Source: Alphaproteobacteria bacterium | Lineage (GTDB): Bacteria; Pseudomonadota; Alphaproteobacteria; DSM-16000; Inquilinaceae | Direction of reading: 5' to 3' | NCBI GenBank assembly: GCA_028281265.1 | Contig: JANQKE010000101.1 | Span: forward strand, 1-54,842 | Length of the DNA stretch: 54,842 bases | In this document: one piece after another, positions 9,877-18,044 of the stretch | How the letters are laid out: the number at the start of each line of letters is the position of its first letter | Numbering within the stretch: the stretch's first letter is position 1 | The notes under the pieces: generated by a model | Seen by the model: the letters and a program-made list of their open reading frames with translations, nothing else | The model's database searches: none | Told to the model about the DNA's origin: nothing | Position numbers and translations under genes: made by a program

Positions 9877-10453
9877 AGAGAGGGACTCCAGGCGGCGAAC
9901 GGCGCTCGTCGGCTGCACCGGCGGTTCGCGACGATTTGCGGCACCGGCACCGGCACCGCGCTCGATCCCGACCTTGAGGGGCCTGCCGGTATCGAGGCGC
10001 GATCCGGCCCGGGCCCCGTATCACGAGGAGATACGGGCGCCCTGCCGAAACGCGGGCGACCGAGGCCGGGCAGCGACGCCGCTATCCGACCACCCCGCCC
10101 CCACCGGCGGGGACGGGCCGACGGACGGCACCGAGAACCCCACCTGACACAGCTTCGCGCCGAAGTCCATCGGCCGGCTTGGGTCGGCAACGGCACGCCG
10201 CCGCCCGCCTCCGGGTCCGGCGTGACGACCGCCCGCCCCGGGATGCACTTTTGCGGTCGACGGGATGGATGCGGCGCACTACGGTTCGAGGACTGTGTCT
10301 GGGTCAGTGAAGCCATGCGCTGCCCGTTCCGGGTTGACGCACCGCTCGAAGACCGAACACCCGCCCCGGCCCGTCACCGCCGTCGCGGGTCGGACGGCAT
10401 CGACCCCGAATCAACCAAGCAACCCGTACCCACAGGGAGTGAGTGAACAGACC
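9877..10453. other. intergenic region between exporter and peptide importer genes
   Basis: This 577-bp gap separates divergently transcribed genes and should hold both promoters. I see no gene with plausible codon content and no strong structure. No sigma70 promoter stands out. The last 15 bp before the binding-protein gene carry GGGAGTGAG, which overlaps its ribosome site. Confidence 0.4.
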
Positions 10454-12043
10454 ATGAGCAAGAGGCTCTCCCGCATCGCGCTCGGCGCCGTTGCCGCCAC
10501 CTTCATGGCGGCCCCGGCCCTGGCCGAGGATCTGGTGATCGGTCTGGCGTCGGAACCGACGTCGATCGACCCGCACTTCCACAATCTGGGGCCGAACAAC
10601 GCCTTCGGCCGCCACATCTACGACCGGCTGATCAACCAGGGGTCGAACCAGGAACTGCTGCCCGGCCTGGCCGAAAGCTGGTTCGTCACCGACGACCCGA
10701 CGGTGTGGCAGTTCAACCTGCGCCAGGGCGTCACCTGGCACGACGGGGAGCCGTTCACCGCGGAGGACGTGGCGTTCACCTTCGAGCGCGCGCCGAACGT
10801 GCCGAACAGCCCCTCGGGCTATGGCATCTACCTGGCGCAGATCACCGACGTCACCATCGTCGACGACTACACCATCCAGGTCCGGACGGCCGATCCCTAT
10901 CCGCTGATGCCGAACGACCTGTCGACGGTCGCCATCGTCAGCGCCCATGCCGGCGCGGGGGCGACGACCTCGGACTACAACAGCGGCGAAGCGGCGATCG
11001 GCACCGGTGCCTACCGGTTCGTGGAATACGTCCCCGGCGACCGCATCGTGGTCGAGGCCAATCCGGATCATTGGGGCGGCGCGCCGGAATGGGACACGGT
11101 CACCTTCCGGCCGCTGACCAGCGCGCCGGCCCGGGTGGCGGCCCTTCTGTCCGGCGATGTCGACCTGATCGCGGGCGTGCCGACGGCCGACATCCCGCAG
11201 CTCGCCGACAACCCCGACGTCGTCCTGTCCCAGGGCGTGTCCAACCGGGTGATCTATTTCCATATCGACTCCAGCCGCGACGTCACCCCCATGGTGACCG
11301 CCAAGGATGGCTCGGAGATCCCCAATCCGTTCCTGGACGTCAACGTCCGCCGGGCGATCTCGATGGCGATCGACCGGGAGGCGATCGTCGACGAAGTCAT
11401 GGAAGGGATCGCGATCCCGGCCGGGCAGTTGCTGCCGGAAGGCTTCTTCGGCGTCTCCGAGAACATCGAGGTGCCGGAATACGACCCCGAAGGCGCTCGC
11501 GCCCTGCTCGCCGAAGCCGGTCATCCGGACGGTTTCCGCGTGGTGCTGCATGGCCCGAACGACCGCTACATCAACGATGCGGCGATCGTCCAGGCGGTGG
11601 CCCAGATGCTGACCCGGGTCGGGCTCGACACCGAGGTCGACACGATGCCGCGGTCGGTGTTCTTCGGCCGGGCCACCGGCAACGAGGAAACCGGCTCGGA
11701 ATTCTCGCTGATGCTGGTGGGCTGGGGGTCCGGCACCGGCGAAGCGTCCTCGCCGCTCAAATCGCTGATCGCGACCCGGGACCGCGCACGCGGCTTCGGT
11801 GCGTCGAACCGCGGCCGGTTCTCCGACGCGGAGATCGACGGGCTGATCGAAGAGGCCCTGCGGACGGTCGACGACGACGCCCGCGCGGCGCTGCTGGCCC
11901 GGGCGACGGAACTGGCGATGGAGCGGGTCGCGATCATCCCGACCCATTTCCAGGTCAATACCTGGGCGACCCGGCCGGGGCTCGCCTACATCCCGCGGAC
12001 CGACGAATACACCATGGCGGAGAACGTCGTCCGCAGTGAGTGA
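10454..12043 (+). CDS. periplasmic peptide/nickel-type substrate-binding protein (SBP family 5)
   Basis: The 529-aa exported protein has a Sec signal peptide with cleavage after PALA (residue 24). It has the family-5 features LVIGLASEPTSIDPHFHN, QGVTWHDGEPFTAEDVAFTFER and GTGAYRFVEYVPGDRIVVE. The conserved VRRAISMAIDREAIV and ARALLAEAGHPDGF follow. It captures a peptide, opine or similar ligand in the periplasm for the permeases encoded downstream. The ligand cannot be predicted. It is the first gene of the importer operon and is followed by an intercistronic hairpin. Confidence 0.93.
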   Translation: MSKRLSRIALGAVAATFMAAPALAEDLVIGLASEPTSIDPHFHNLGPNNAFGRHIYDRLINQGSNQELLPGLAESWFVTDDPTVWQFNLRQGVTWHDGEPFTAEDVAFTFERAPNVPNSPSGYGIYLAQITDVTIVDDYTIQVRTADPYPLMPNDLSTVAIVSAHAGAGATTSDYNSGEAAIGTGAYRFVEYVPGDRIVVEANPDHWGGAPEWDTVTFRPLTSAPARVAALLSGDVDLIAGVPTADIPQLADNPDVVLSQGVSNRVIYFHIDSSRDVTPMVTAKDGSEIPNPFLDVNVRRAISMAIDREAIVDEVMEGIAIPAGQLLPEGFFGVSENIEVPEYDPEGARALLAEAGHPDGFRVVLHGPNDRYINDAAIVQAVAQMLTRVGLDTEVDTMPRSVFFGRATGNEETGSEFSLMLVGWGSGTGEASSPLKSLIATRDRARGFGASNRGRFSDAEIDGLIEEALRTVDDDARAALLARATELAMERVAIIPTHFQVNTWATRPGLAYIPRTDEYTMAENVVRSE

Positions 12044-12089
12044 ACCGCCGCGCCGCCCGCCGGCTGCGGTGTATGCTTGATGCGGTGAA

Positions 12090-12124
12090 GGGCGGGCCGG
12101 TGCCGAACCGGGGCCGGCCCGCCC
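12090..12124 (+). promoter_or_regulatory. intercistronic hairpin after binding-protein gene
   Basis: A perfect 11-bp stem (GGGCGGGCCGG with CCGGCCCGCCC) lies between the binding-protein and permease genes and has no U tract. Such hairpins are known to protect upstream mRNA and allow excess binding protein over transporter. That role here is inference. Confidence 0.6.
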
Positions 12125-12158
12125 TCGATCGCCGTACCTCACCCCAAAGGTCGGCCCC

Positions 12159-13157
12159 ATGGCCGACCGGTTGCTGCCGATGACCGTCTTCATCATCCGA
12201 CGACTGCTGCAGAGCGTGCTGGTGCTGGCGATCATGACCGTGATCGTCTTCGCCGGCGTGTACGCCATCGGCAATCCCATCGACATCCTGATTTCCCCCG
12301 ACGCCACCCAGGCCGAGCGGGAGCGGGCGATCGCCGATCTCGGCCTCGACCAGCCCTGGTACGTGCAGTACTGGGTGTTCCTGGGCAACCTGCTGCAAGG
12401 CGATCTGGGGCGGTCATTCGTGTTCAACGAACCGGCGATCCAGCTCCTGCTGCAGCGCATGCCGGCGACCCTGGAGCTGGCCGCCGCGGCGATGCTGATA
12501 TCGCTGGTGATCGGCATCCCGCTGGGCATGTGGGCGGGCCTGCGCCCGCACGGCATCGCCGGCAAGACGATCATGAGCGGGTCGATCCTGGGCTTCTCCC
12601 TGCCCAATTTCTGGCAAGGGATGATGCTGATCATGATCTTCGCCGTGATCCTGGGCTGGCTGCCCTCCGGCGGCCGGGGGGAACTCGGCAGCTTCATGGG
12701 GATCGAGTCGAGCCTGTTCAGCCTGGACGGCTGGTCGCATCTGATCCTGCCGGCCACCAATCTGGCCCTGTTCAAGACGTCCCTGGTGATCCGGCTGACC
12801 CGCGCCAGCATCCAGGAGACGATCAATCTGGACTATGTGAAGTTCGCCCGCGCCAAGGGGCTGTCGCCCCGCCGGGTGATCTTCGTTCATGTGCTGAAGA
12901 ACATCATGATCCCGCTGGTCACCATCATCGGGCTGGAGCTCGGCTCGGTGATCGCCTTCGCCGTGGTGACCGAGACGGTGTTCGCCTGGCCCGGCATGGG
13001 CAAGCTGATCATCGATTCGATCTTCGTGCTCGATCGGCCGGTGATCGTCGCCTACCTGATCATCATCGTGATGATGTTCATCACCATCAATCTGGTGGTC
13101 GACATCCTGTATTCGATCCTCGACCCGCGGGTCCGGCTGGCGGACATCAAGGCATGA
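12159..13157 (+). CDS. peptide ABC transporter permease, DppB/OppB type
   Basis: The 332-aa integral membrane protein starts with the usual FIIRRLLQSVLVLAIMTVIVF helix. It has the GDLGRSFVFNEPA periplasmic loop. The ATPase-contact EAA loop is DYVKFARAKGLSPRRVIFVHVLKN. It should form a heterodimer with the overlapping DppC-type subunit. Start: the ATG at 12159 has AAAGG 8 bp upstream, and an internal ATG at 12180 is an alternative. The stop overlaps the next gene as ATGA. Confidence 0.94.
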   Translation: MADRLLPMTVFIIRRLLQSVLVLAIMTVIVFAGVYAIGNPIDILISPDATQAERERAIADLGLDQPWYVQYWVFLGNLLQGDLGRSFVFNEPAIQLLLQRMPATLELAAAAMLISLVIGIPLGMWAGLRPHGIAGKTIMSGSILGFSLPNFWQGMMLIMIFAVILGWLPSGGRGELGSFMGIESSLFSLDGWSHLILPATNLALFKTSLVIRLTRASIQETINLDYVKFARAKGLSPRRVIFVHVLKNIMIPLVTIIGLELGSVIAFAVVTETVFAWPGMGKLIIDSIFVLDRPVIVAYLIIIVMMFITINLVVDILYSILDPRVRLADIKA

Positions 13158-14476
13158 CCGACACCACCCCCGACAGCCTGGCGGCCGCATCGACGGCCGC
13201 CGCGGCGCCGGGCACCGATGGCGCCGCCGCGCCGGCCAAGCCGGTGTCCCCCATCAAGCGGGTCGCCGGCGACTTCGCCGAGAGCTGGGTGGCGATGGTC
13301 GGGCTGGTCGTGCTGCTCGCGATCATCACCGTGGCCCTGCTCGCCCCGCTGATCTCCCCGCAGGATCCGTACGATCTCGGCCAGATCGATGTGCGCGACA
13401 GCCGCCTGCCGCCGGGCTCGACCGCCTATCACCCCGCCCCCGAACAGGATTTCGATCTGACCATCGATCCGGTGGCCCTGACCGCCGGGGTCGACGCGCA
13501 GACCGTCGAGAGACCGGTGGCCCGGGATCTGGGACTGACGGTGGCGGCGATCGATGCGGATACCCTGGAGCTGCGGTTCGCGCCGACCCCGGCGGACGCG
13601 CTGTCCGGCCTGGAGCTGGTCCGGATCGACGATCTGCCCCGGGGAGCGACCCTGTCGGCCGGGGAGAAGCACAGCTTCCGCAGTTTCTGGACCCTGACCG
13701 AGGCCGATCTTCAGGGCCTGCGCATCCGGTCCGAGCGCGGCTTCGACGGCCCGTTCACGATCGAGCTCGCGGTCGAGGGCACGGCGACCGAGGTGCGGAT
13801 GCAGTACTGGCTCGGCACCGACGCGCAAGGCCGGGACATGCTGTCGGCGATCCTGTACGGGTTGCGCACCAGCCTGTCGGTCGGGGTGCTGAGCGGGGTG
13901 TTCGCGCTCGTCATCGGCATGTCGGCCGGGCTGACGGCGGCCTATTTCGGCGGCAAGGTCGATACCGTGATCATGCGGATCGTCGATCTGCAGCTATCGT
14001 TCCCGGCGATCCTGGTCGCCCTGATGCTGCTGGCGGTCCTGGGCCGCGGGGTCGACAAGGTGATCCTGGCGCTGATCATCGTGCAATGGGCCTATTACGC
14101 GCGGACCGCCCGGTCGGCCGCCCTGGTCGAACGGCGCAAGGAGTATATCGAGGCCGCCCAGTGCCTGGCCCTTTCGACCCGGCGGATCATCTTCGTCCAT
14201 CTGCTGCCGAACTGCCTGCCGCCGGTGATCGTGGTCGGCACCGTGCAGGTCGCCAACGCCATCGCGCTGGAGGCGACGTTGAGCTTTCTCGGCATCGGCC
14301 TGCCGGTCACCGAGCCGTCGCTGGGCCTGCTGATCTCCAACGGGTTCGACTACCTGTTGTCCGGCCGGTTCTGGATCAGCGTCTATCCGGGCGTGGCGCT
14401 GCTGATCACCATCGTTGCGATCAATCTGGTCGGCGACCGGCTGCGGGATGTCCTCAACCCGCGTCTGCAGCGCTGA
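13154..14476 (+). CDS. peptide ABC transporter permease, DppC/OppC type, with large periplasmic insertion
   Basis: The 440-aa protein is the DppC-type partner. TM1 is at about residues 45-68 and is followed by ISPQDPYDL. The usual WLGTDAQGRDMLSAILYGLR block appears only at about 218, and the ATPase-contact loop EYIEAAQCLALSTRRIIFVHLLPN comes later. Residues about 90-217 form an inserted segment between TM1 and that block. It is rich in beta-prone and acidic sequence and predicted periplasmic. Ordinary members are near 300 aa. The N-terminal 30 residues are Ala/Thr/Pro-rich and probably disordered. Confidence 0.93.
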   Translation: MTDTTPDSLAAASTAAAAPGTDGAAAPAKPVSPIKRVAGDFAESWVAMVGLVVLLAIITVALLAPLISPQDPYDLGQIDVRDSRLPPGSTAYHPAPEQDFDLTIDPVALTAGVDAQTVERPVARDLGLTVAAIDADTLELRFAPTPADALSGLELVRIDDLPRGATLSAGEKHSFRSFWTLTEADLQGLRIRSERGFDGPFTIELAVEGTATEVRMQYWLGTDAQGRDMLSAILYGLRTSLSVGVLSGVFALVIGMSAGLTAAYFGGKVDTVIMRIVDLQLSFPAILVALMLLAVLGRGVDKVILALIIVQWAYYARTARSAALVERRKEYIEAAQCLALSTRRIIFVHLLPNCLPPVIVVGTVQVANAIALEATLSFLGIGLPVTEPSLGLLISNGFDYLLSGRFWISVYPGVALLITIVAINLVGDRLRDVLNPRLQR

Positions 14477-14512
14477 CCGTCCGCCCCGCCCGCTTGCTGC
14501 GAAGACCGCGCC

Positions 14513-15508
14513 ATGGCCGACGATCCACCGATCCTCAGCGTCGACCGCCTGCACACCCATTTCTTCACCAAGGCCGGGGTGGTGAAGTCGGTCGACGACG
14601 TGTCGTTCGACGTCCACGCCGGGGAGATCCTGGGCCTGGTCGGGGAATCGGGTTCCGGCAAATCGGTGACCGGCTTCTCCATCATGGGGCTGGTCGACCC
14701 GCCGGGGCGGGTGGTCAGCGGCAGCGTCCGCTTCAAGGGGGAGGAGCTGGTCGGCCTGCCGGAAAGGGCCATGCGGCGCTTACGCGGCCGGCGGATCGCG
14801 ATGATCTTCCAGGATCCGATGATGACGCTGAACCCGGTCTTGCGGATCGATACCCAGATGATCGAGACGCTCCGGGCACATGAACCGATCTCCGAGGACG
14901 CGGCCCGCGCCCGCGCCCGGGACGCGCTCGGCCAGGTTGGCATCCCGTCGCCGGACGAACGGCTGAAGGCCTATCCGCACCAGTTCTCGGGCGGGATGCG
15001 GCAGCGGGTGGCGATCGCCATCGCTCTGCTGCACCGGCCGGACCTGATCGTCGCCGATGAGCCGACCACCGCACTCGACGTCACCATCCAGGCGCAGATC
15101 CTGTTCGAGGTCCAGAAGCTCGTGGCCGAGCAGCGCACCGCGTTGATCTGGATCACCCACGACCTGTCGGTGATCGCCGGGCTCGCCGACCGCGTCTGCG
15201 TGATGTATGCCGGCCGGGTGGTCGAAGCCGGAACTGTGGCCGATGTCATAGACCGGCCGGTTCATCCGTATACAAGAGGGTTGATCGGGTCGGTTCCCGC
15301 CCGGAACCGGCGCGGCGTGCCGCTGGCCCAGATCCCGGGCATGGCGCCGTCGCCGCTGGCGCTGCCCGAAGGCTGCGCGTTCCGGACCCGCTGCCCGGAC
15401 GCGGCGGAGATCTGCCGGACGACGCCGGGCATCACCGAACCGATGCCCGGTCGCCAGACCCGGTGCCACCGGCCTCTGGCGAATGCGGAGGCCGCCCTCC
15501 CCGGGTAG
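14513..15508 (+). CDS. peptide ABC transporter ATPase, DppD/OppD type
   Basis: The 331-aa ATPase has Walker A GESGSGKS, the signature [16 protein letters not shown], Walker [13 protein letters not shown], and the D/H loops [11 protein letters not shown] and ITHDLSV. The oligopeptide-type C-terminal extension contains [12 protein letters not shown] and a cysteine cluster ([22 protein letters not shown]). In relatives this extension can bind an Fe-S cluster. It energises the importer encoded upstream. No second ATPase (DppF/OppF) follows: the next 170 bp are noncoding and then an R1 element begins. Confidence 0.94.
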   Translation: MADDPPILSVDRLHTHFFTKAGVVKSVDDVSFDVHAGEILGLVGESGSGKSVTGFSIMGLVDPPGRVVSGSVRFKGEELVGLPERAMRRLRGRRIAMIFQDPMMTLNPVLRIDTQMIETLRAHEPISEDAARARARDALGQVGIPSPDERLKAYPHQFSGGMRQRVAIAIALLHRPDLIVADEPTTALDVTIQAQILFEVQKLVAEQRTALIWITHDLSVIAGLADRVCVMYAGRVVEAGTVADVIDRPVHPYTRGLIGSVPARNRRGVPLAQIPGMAPSPLALPEGCAFRTRCPDAAEICRTTPGITEPMPGRQTRCHRPLANAEAALPG

Positions 15509-15681
15509 AACCCCAAACGGTGTTTCGAAAGGTGGCTTCTTGATCTGCGTTTTCTTTCGAAATGGACACCGATTGCCGCGGGCTCGGAGCGGCGGAGGCC
15601 CGGCCTGCTGGCCCCGCCCTCTCTTCTGAGAGGCCTGCCACCGATTGCGGACGGCCGGAATCTCCGGATTTGCTAATGAAC

Positions 15682-15785
15682 TAGATCAACCTGCGTTCAG
15701 ATGGACTCATCTGAACGCAGATAAGTTGATCTATTTCAAAGATCTAGAGCATCTTATCTGCGTCCGTTAGGACGCAGGATGCTCT
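15682..15785. repeat. R1 dispersed double-palindrome element, copy b (inverted order)
   Basis: Palindrome B (15682-15733, arms TAGATCAACCTGCG) is followed by the linker ATTTCAAAGATC and palindrome A (15746-15785). The order is reversed relative to copies a, c and f. Each palindrome has one arm extended by ATAAG or CTTAT, giving a bulge. It lies in the 594-bp gap after the dppD-type gene. Apart from this element and a possible promoter, that gap shows no gene. Confidence 0.85.
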
Positions 15786-15886
15786 AAGTTTTCCAAACCG
15801 GTAACGGCGCCTGACCGGCTCCGGCCGCGGTCTTGCCGGACGTTCCTCAGGATTTGCCCCAAACGGTTTTGGTCATTTCGATCGCT

Positions 15887-15915
15887 TTGTTTGATCGATA
15901 TCATCATTGTACAAT
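15887..15915 (+). promoter_or_regulatory. possible sigma70 promoter
   Basis: TTGTTT, a 17-bp spacer and TACAAT lie in an AT-rich stretch about 190 bp before the HypB-like gene. The -10 overlaps the 10-bp palindrome ATTGTACAAT. The assignment is by match to consensus only. Confidence 0.35.
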
Positions 15916-16102
15916 CGGCTTCGATTGACCAAATGTAGTCTTGTCGAGCCACCCGTCATCCCGTGCGGGTGACAGGGCGCGCAAGATCACGACCACCGGC
16001 GTCGGCCGGTGGCGACCGGCACGACGAGGCCGTCACGCGCCCGATGCTGGCCGGGGCGTGGGCTGGGCGGTATGACGGGACGAGACGGGGAAGTTTGCGG
16101 AG

Positions 16103-16771
16103 ATGGCGGACATCACCCCAACCGGCACGGTGGCACCGGCCCGGGGCCCGTGCGGCCTGCGAGCGGGCGGCAGAAGTGGCGTGCCTTGGGCCTTGATGCC
16201 CCGGCACCGGGACGTCGGACGGACGGCCTGGCAGTTGCGGCGCGGCAATCGGCACCGCGGTGTGGTGCTGATCAACCTGGTGACCAGTCGGCGCACCGGG
16301 TTGACCACGTTGCTCGAGCGGACCCTGGAACGGATCGGCGGACGCTACCTGGTCCGGACGATCGCGAACCTGCCGGATTGCCAGGCGGTGCGCCGGGCGC
16401 TCGAACAGCTCGACCTCAAGCCCGGGACGGTGGTGTTGCTGGAGACCGCCTTGGAAAGCCCCGAGGCGCTGGACGCCGATGTCGGGGAAACCCTCAAGAT
16501 CGTGGTCTGCGACGCGCGCGAGGATCCGGCCTTGCCGCTGCGCCAGCCGGGCCGGTTCGCGGATGCCGAGATGCTGCTGATCACCAAGGCCGATCTGGCC
16601 GCCCCCGACGCTATCGGCCTGTGCCAGCTCGAGGAGAACGCCCGCCGGGCCTGCCCGGGGCTGACGAGCTTGCGTGTCTCCGCCCTGACGGGACAGGGCA
16701 TGACGGATTGGGTGCACTGGCTCGACACGGCCCGCATCGTGGGGCTGGAAGCGGCCGACGCGGTCGCGTGA
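16103..16771 (+). CDS. HypB-like G-domain protein with degenerate nucleotide-binding motifs
   Basis: The overall layout resembles HypB/UreG-type GTPases (SIMIBI class), which insert nickel into hydrogenase or urease. Similar stretches are INLV near 57-60 followed by TTLLERTLERIGG, then RFADAEMLLITKADL and NARRACPGLTSLRVSALTGQGMTDWVHWL. However, the Walker A position reads TSRRTGLTT at 61-69. The invariant lysine is Leu67 and the glycines are mostly lost. NKxD is TKAD (161-164). The N-terminal metal-binding cysteines and histidines of HypB are absent. No hydrogenase or urease genes are visible nearby. It may be a pseudo-GTPase or a decaying gene. The ATG at 16103 is uncertain; 16196 is an alternative. 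Confidence 0.7.
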   Translation: MADITPTGTVAPARGPCGLRAGGRSGVPWALMPRHRDVGRTAWQLRRGNRHRGVVLINLVTSRRTGLTTLLERTLERIGGRYLVRTIANLPDCQAVRRALEQLDLKPGTVVLLETALESPEALDADVGETLKIVVCDAREDPALPLRQPGRFADAEMLLITKADLAAPDAIGLCQLEENARRACPGLTSLRVSALTGQGMTDWVHWLDTARIVGLEAADAVA

Positions 16772-17055
16772 CGGCAAGCGGCGGGCGGGGACGCAACCGT
16801 CCACCGCACCTCACCCCGACACGGCCGCCGCCCCCCGCCGCGCCGGATCACCGGACCGGAAACCCCGAAGCCGGCCCCCCCGGCGCAACGCCGGCCGATC
16901 CACCTGAATCACGCAAGCCGCCGGGGGGGCGCCGATCACCGGCCGGCGGCCGCATCAGAACAAAAAAGAGGCCGTGCCTGTCGATCGGGGCCGGGTCCGT
17001 TCGTCATGGGGGTGAGAGCGCTGATGCTCTCGCTCCAACGAAAGGACCCAAGATC

Positions 17056-17565
17056 ATGACCCTCATCCAGATCCTGGCGGCCTCGACGGCGGTGGTCGTC
17101 GTCCTGGCGGCCGGCACCCTGCTCCTCCCCCGCCATGTCCATGTCGAGCGCCAGGCGGTCATCGACGCCGAGGCCGCGGCGGTGCTGGCGCTGGCGGCGT
17201 CCGGCGACGGCTATCAGCGCTTCAACCCCTACAGGAACACCGATCTCGGGCTGTCGATCACGCTGTTCGGCCCGCCCAGCGGCGTGGGCTCGGGCTTCCA
17301 TTTCGCCGGCAAGGAGGGCAAGGGCAGCCAGACGGTGTCGGCCGTCACCGCCGATGCCGTGCACTACCGGATCGATCTCGGCCCGATGGGCACCCCGTCG
17401 CAGACCATCCGGGCCGAACCGCATGACGGCGGTGCCGAGGTCACCTGGTCGATGCGGGCCGATATGGGCTTCAACCCGGTCGGCCGGGTGATGGGCCTGT
17501 TCATGGACCGGATGGTCGGCCCGACCTTCGAGCGCGGCCTTGCCAATCTGGATGCCGCAGCCTAG
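17056..17565 (+). CDS. SRPBCC-fold (polyketide cyclase-like) protein
   Basis: The 169-aa protein has an N-terminal hydrophobic helix (residues 3-24), then a START-like SRPBCC domain. The family signature is HVHVERQAVIDAEAAAVLALAAS, followed by YQRFNPYRN and GGAEVTWSMRADMGFNPVGRVMGLFMDRMVGPTFERGLANL. Members bind hydrophobic ligands, and no specific function can be assigned. AAAGGA lies upstream of the ATG. The stop codon TAG is the first triplet of the R1 element that follows. It precedes the DGPF/ECF sigma pair, and SRPBCC proteins are known neighbours of such sigma factors. Confidence 0.85.
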   Translation: MTLIQILAASTAVVVVLAAGTLLLPRHVHVERQAVIDAEAAAVLALAASGDGYQRFNPYRNTDLGLSITLFGPPSGVGSGFHFAGKEGKGSQTVSAVTADAVHYRIDLGPMGTPSQTIRAEPHDGGAEVTWSMRADMGFNPVGRVMGLFMDRMVGPTFERGLANLDAAA

Positions 17566-17662
17566 AGCACCTTAGTATCCGAAGGGATCCGAGATGCTCT
17601 AACTCTTTGAAGTAGATCATCTTTCTGCGTCTTGAGCGTGTCCCTCAAAACGCAGGATGATC
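17564..17662. repeat. R1 dispersed double-palindrome element, copy c (diverged)
   Basis: Palindrome A (17564-17600) begins AGAGCAC and ends GATGCTCT. The linker is AACTCTTTGAAG. Palindrome B (17613-17662) has arms TAGATCATC and GATGATCC around TTGAG and CTCAA. The arms differ strongly from other copies but remain paired, which suggests the secondary structure has been maintained. It fills the space between the SRPBCC stop and the ribosome site of the DGPF gene. Confidence 0.75.
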
Positions 17663-17690
17663 CAACCGAACCCGATTGGGAGACAGACCG

Positions 17691-18044
17691 ATGCGCTACA
17701 CTTTCCTGCTTTACTCCGACCCCGCCGATTTCGCCGACATGACCCAGGAGGACTGGACCGCGATGCAAGAGGTCTACGGCGCCTATATCGGCGCCCTCAA
17801 GGAGGCCGGCGTGTTCGTCGACACCGACTGGCTGCAACCGGTCGAGACCGCGACCACGCTCAGCCTCAAGGGCGGCGGCAAGACCGTGCAGGACGGCCCG
17901 TTCGCCGACACCAAGGAGACGCTCGGAGGCTATTTCGTCATCGACGTGCCCGATCTCGATGCCGCCCTGGCCTGGGCCGAGACCTGCCCCGCCGCCAAGG
18001 CCGGCAAGGTGGAGATCCGCGCTTCCGCCATGGGCGGCGCATGA
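17691..18044 (+). CDS. DGPF/YCII-domain protein
   Basis: The 117-aa protein contains the DGPF signature (VQDGPFADTKETLGGYFVIDVPD) and the YciI-like fold start MRYTFLLYSDP. These proteins are typically encoded next to ECF42-type sigma factors and are thought to act with them, although the biochemical role is unclear. GGGAGA precedes the ATG by 6-11 bp. The stop overlaps the sigma gene as ATGA, which supports a shared function. Confidence 0.92.
   Translation: MRYTFLLYSDPADFADMTQEDWTAMQEVYGAYIGALKEAGVFVDTDWLQPVETATTLSLKGGGKTVQDGPFADTKETLGGYFVIDVPDLDAALAWAETCPAAKAGKVEIRASAMGGA

Noticed and set aside
10265..10453. N-terminal extension of the peptide-binding protein to 10265
   Set aside because: The ATG at 10454 starts an ideal signal peptide. 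The extension is Arg/Pro-rich and would bury the signal sequence.
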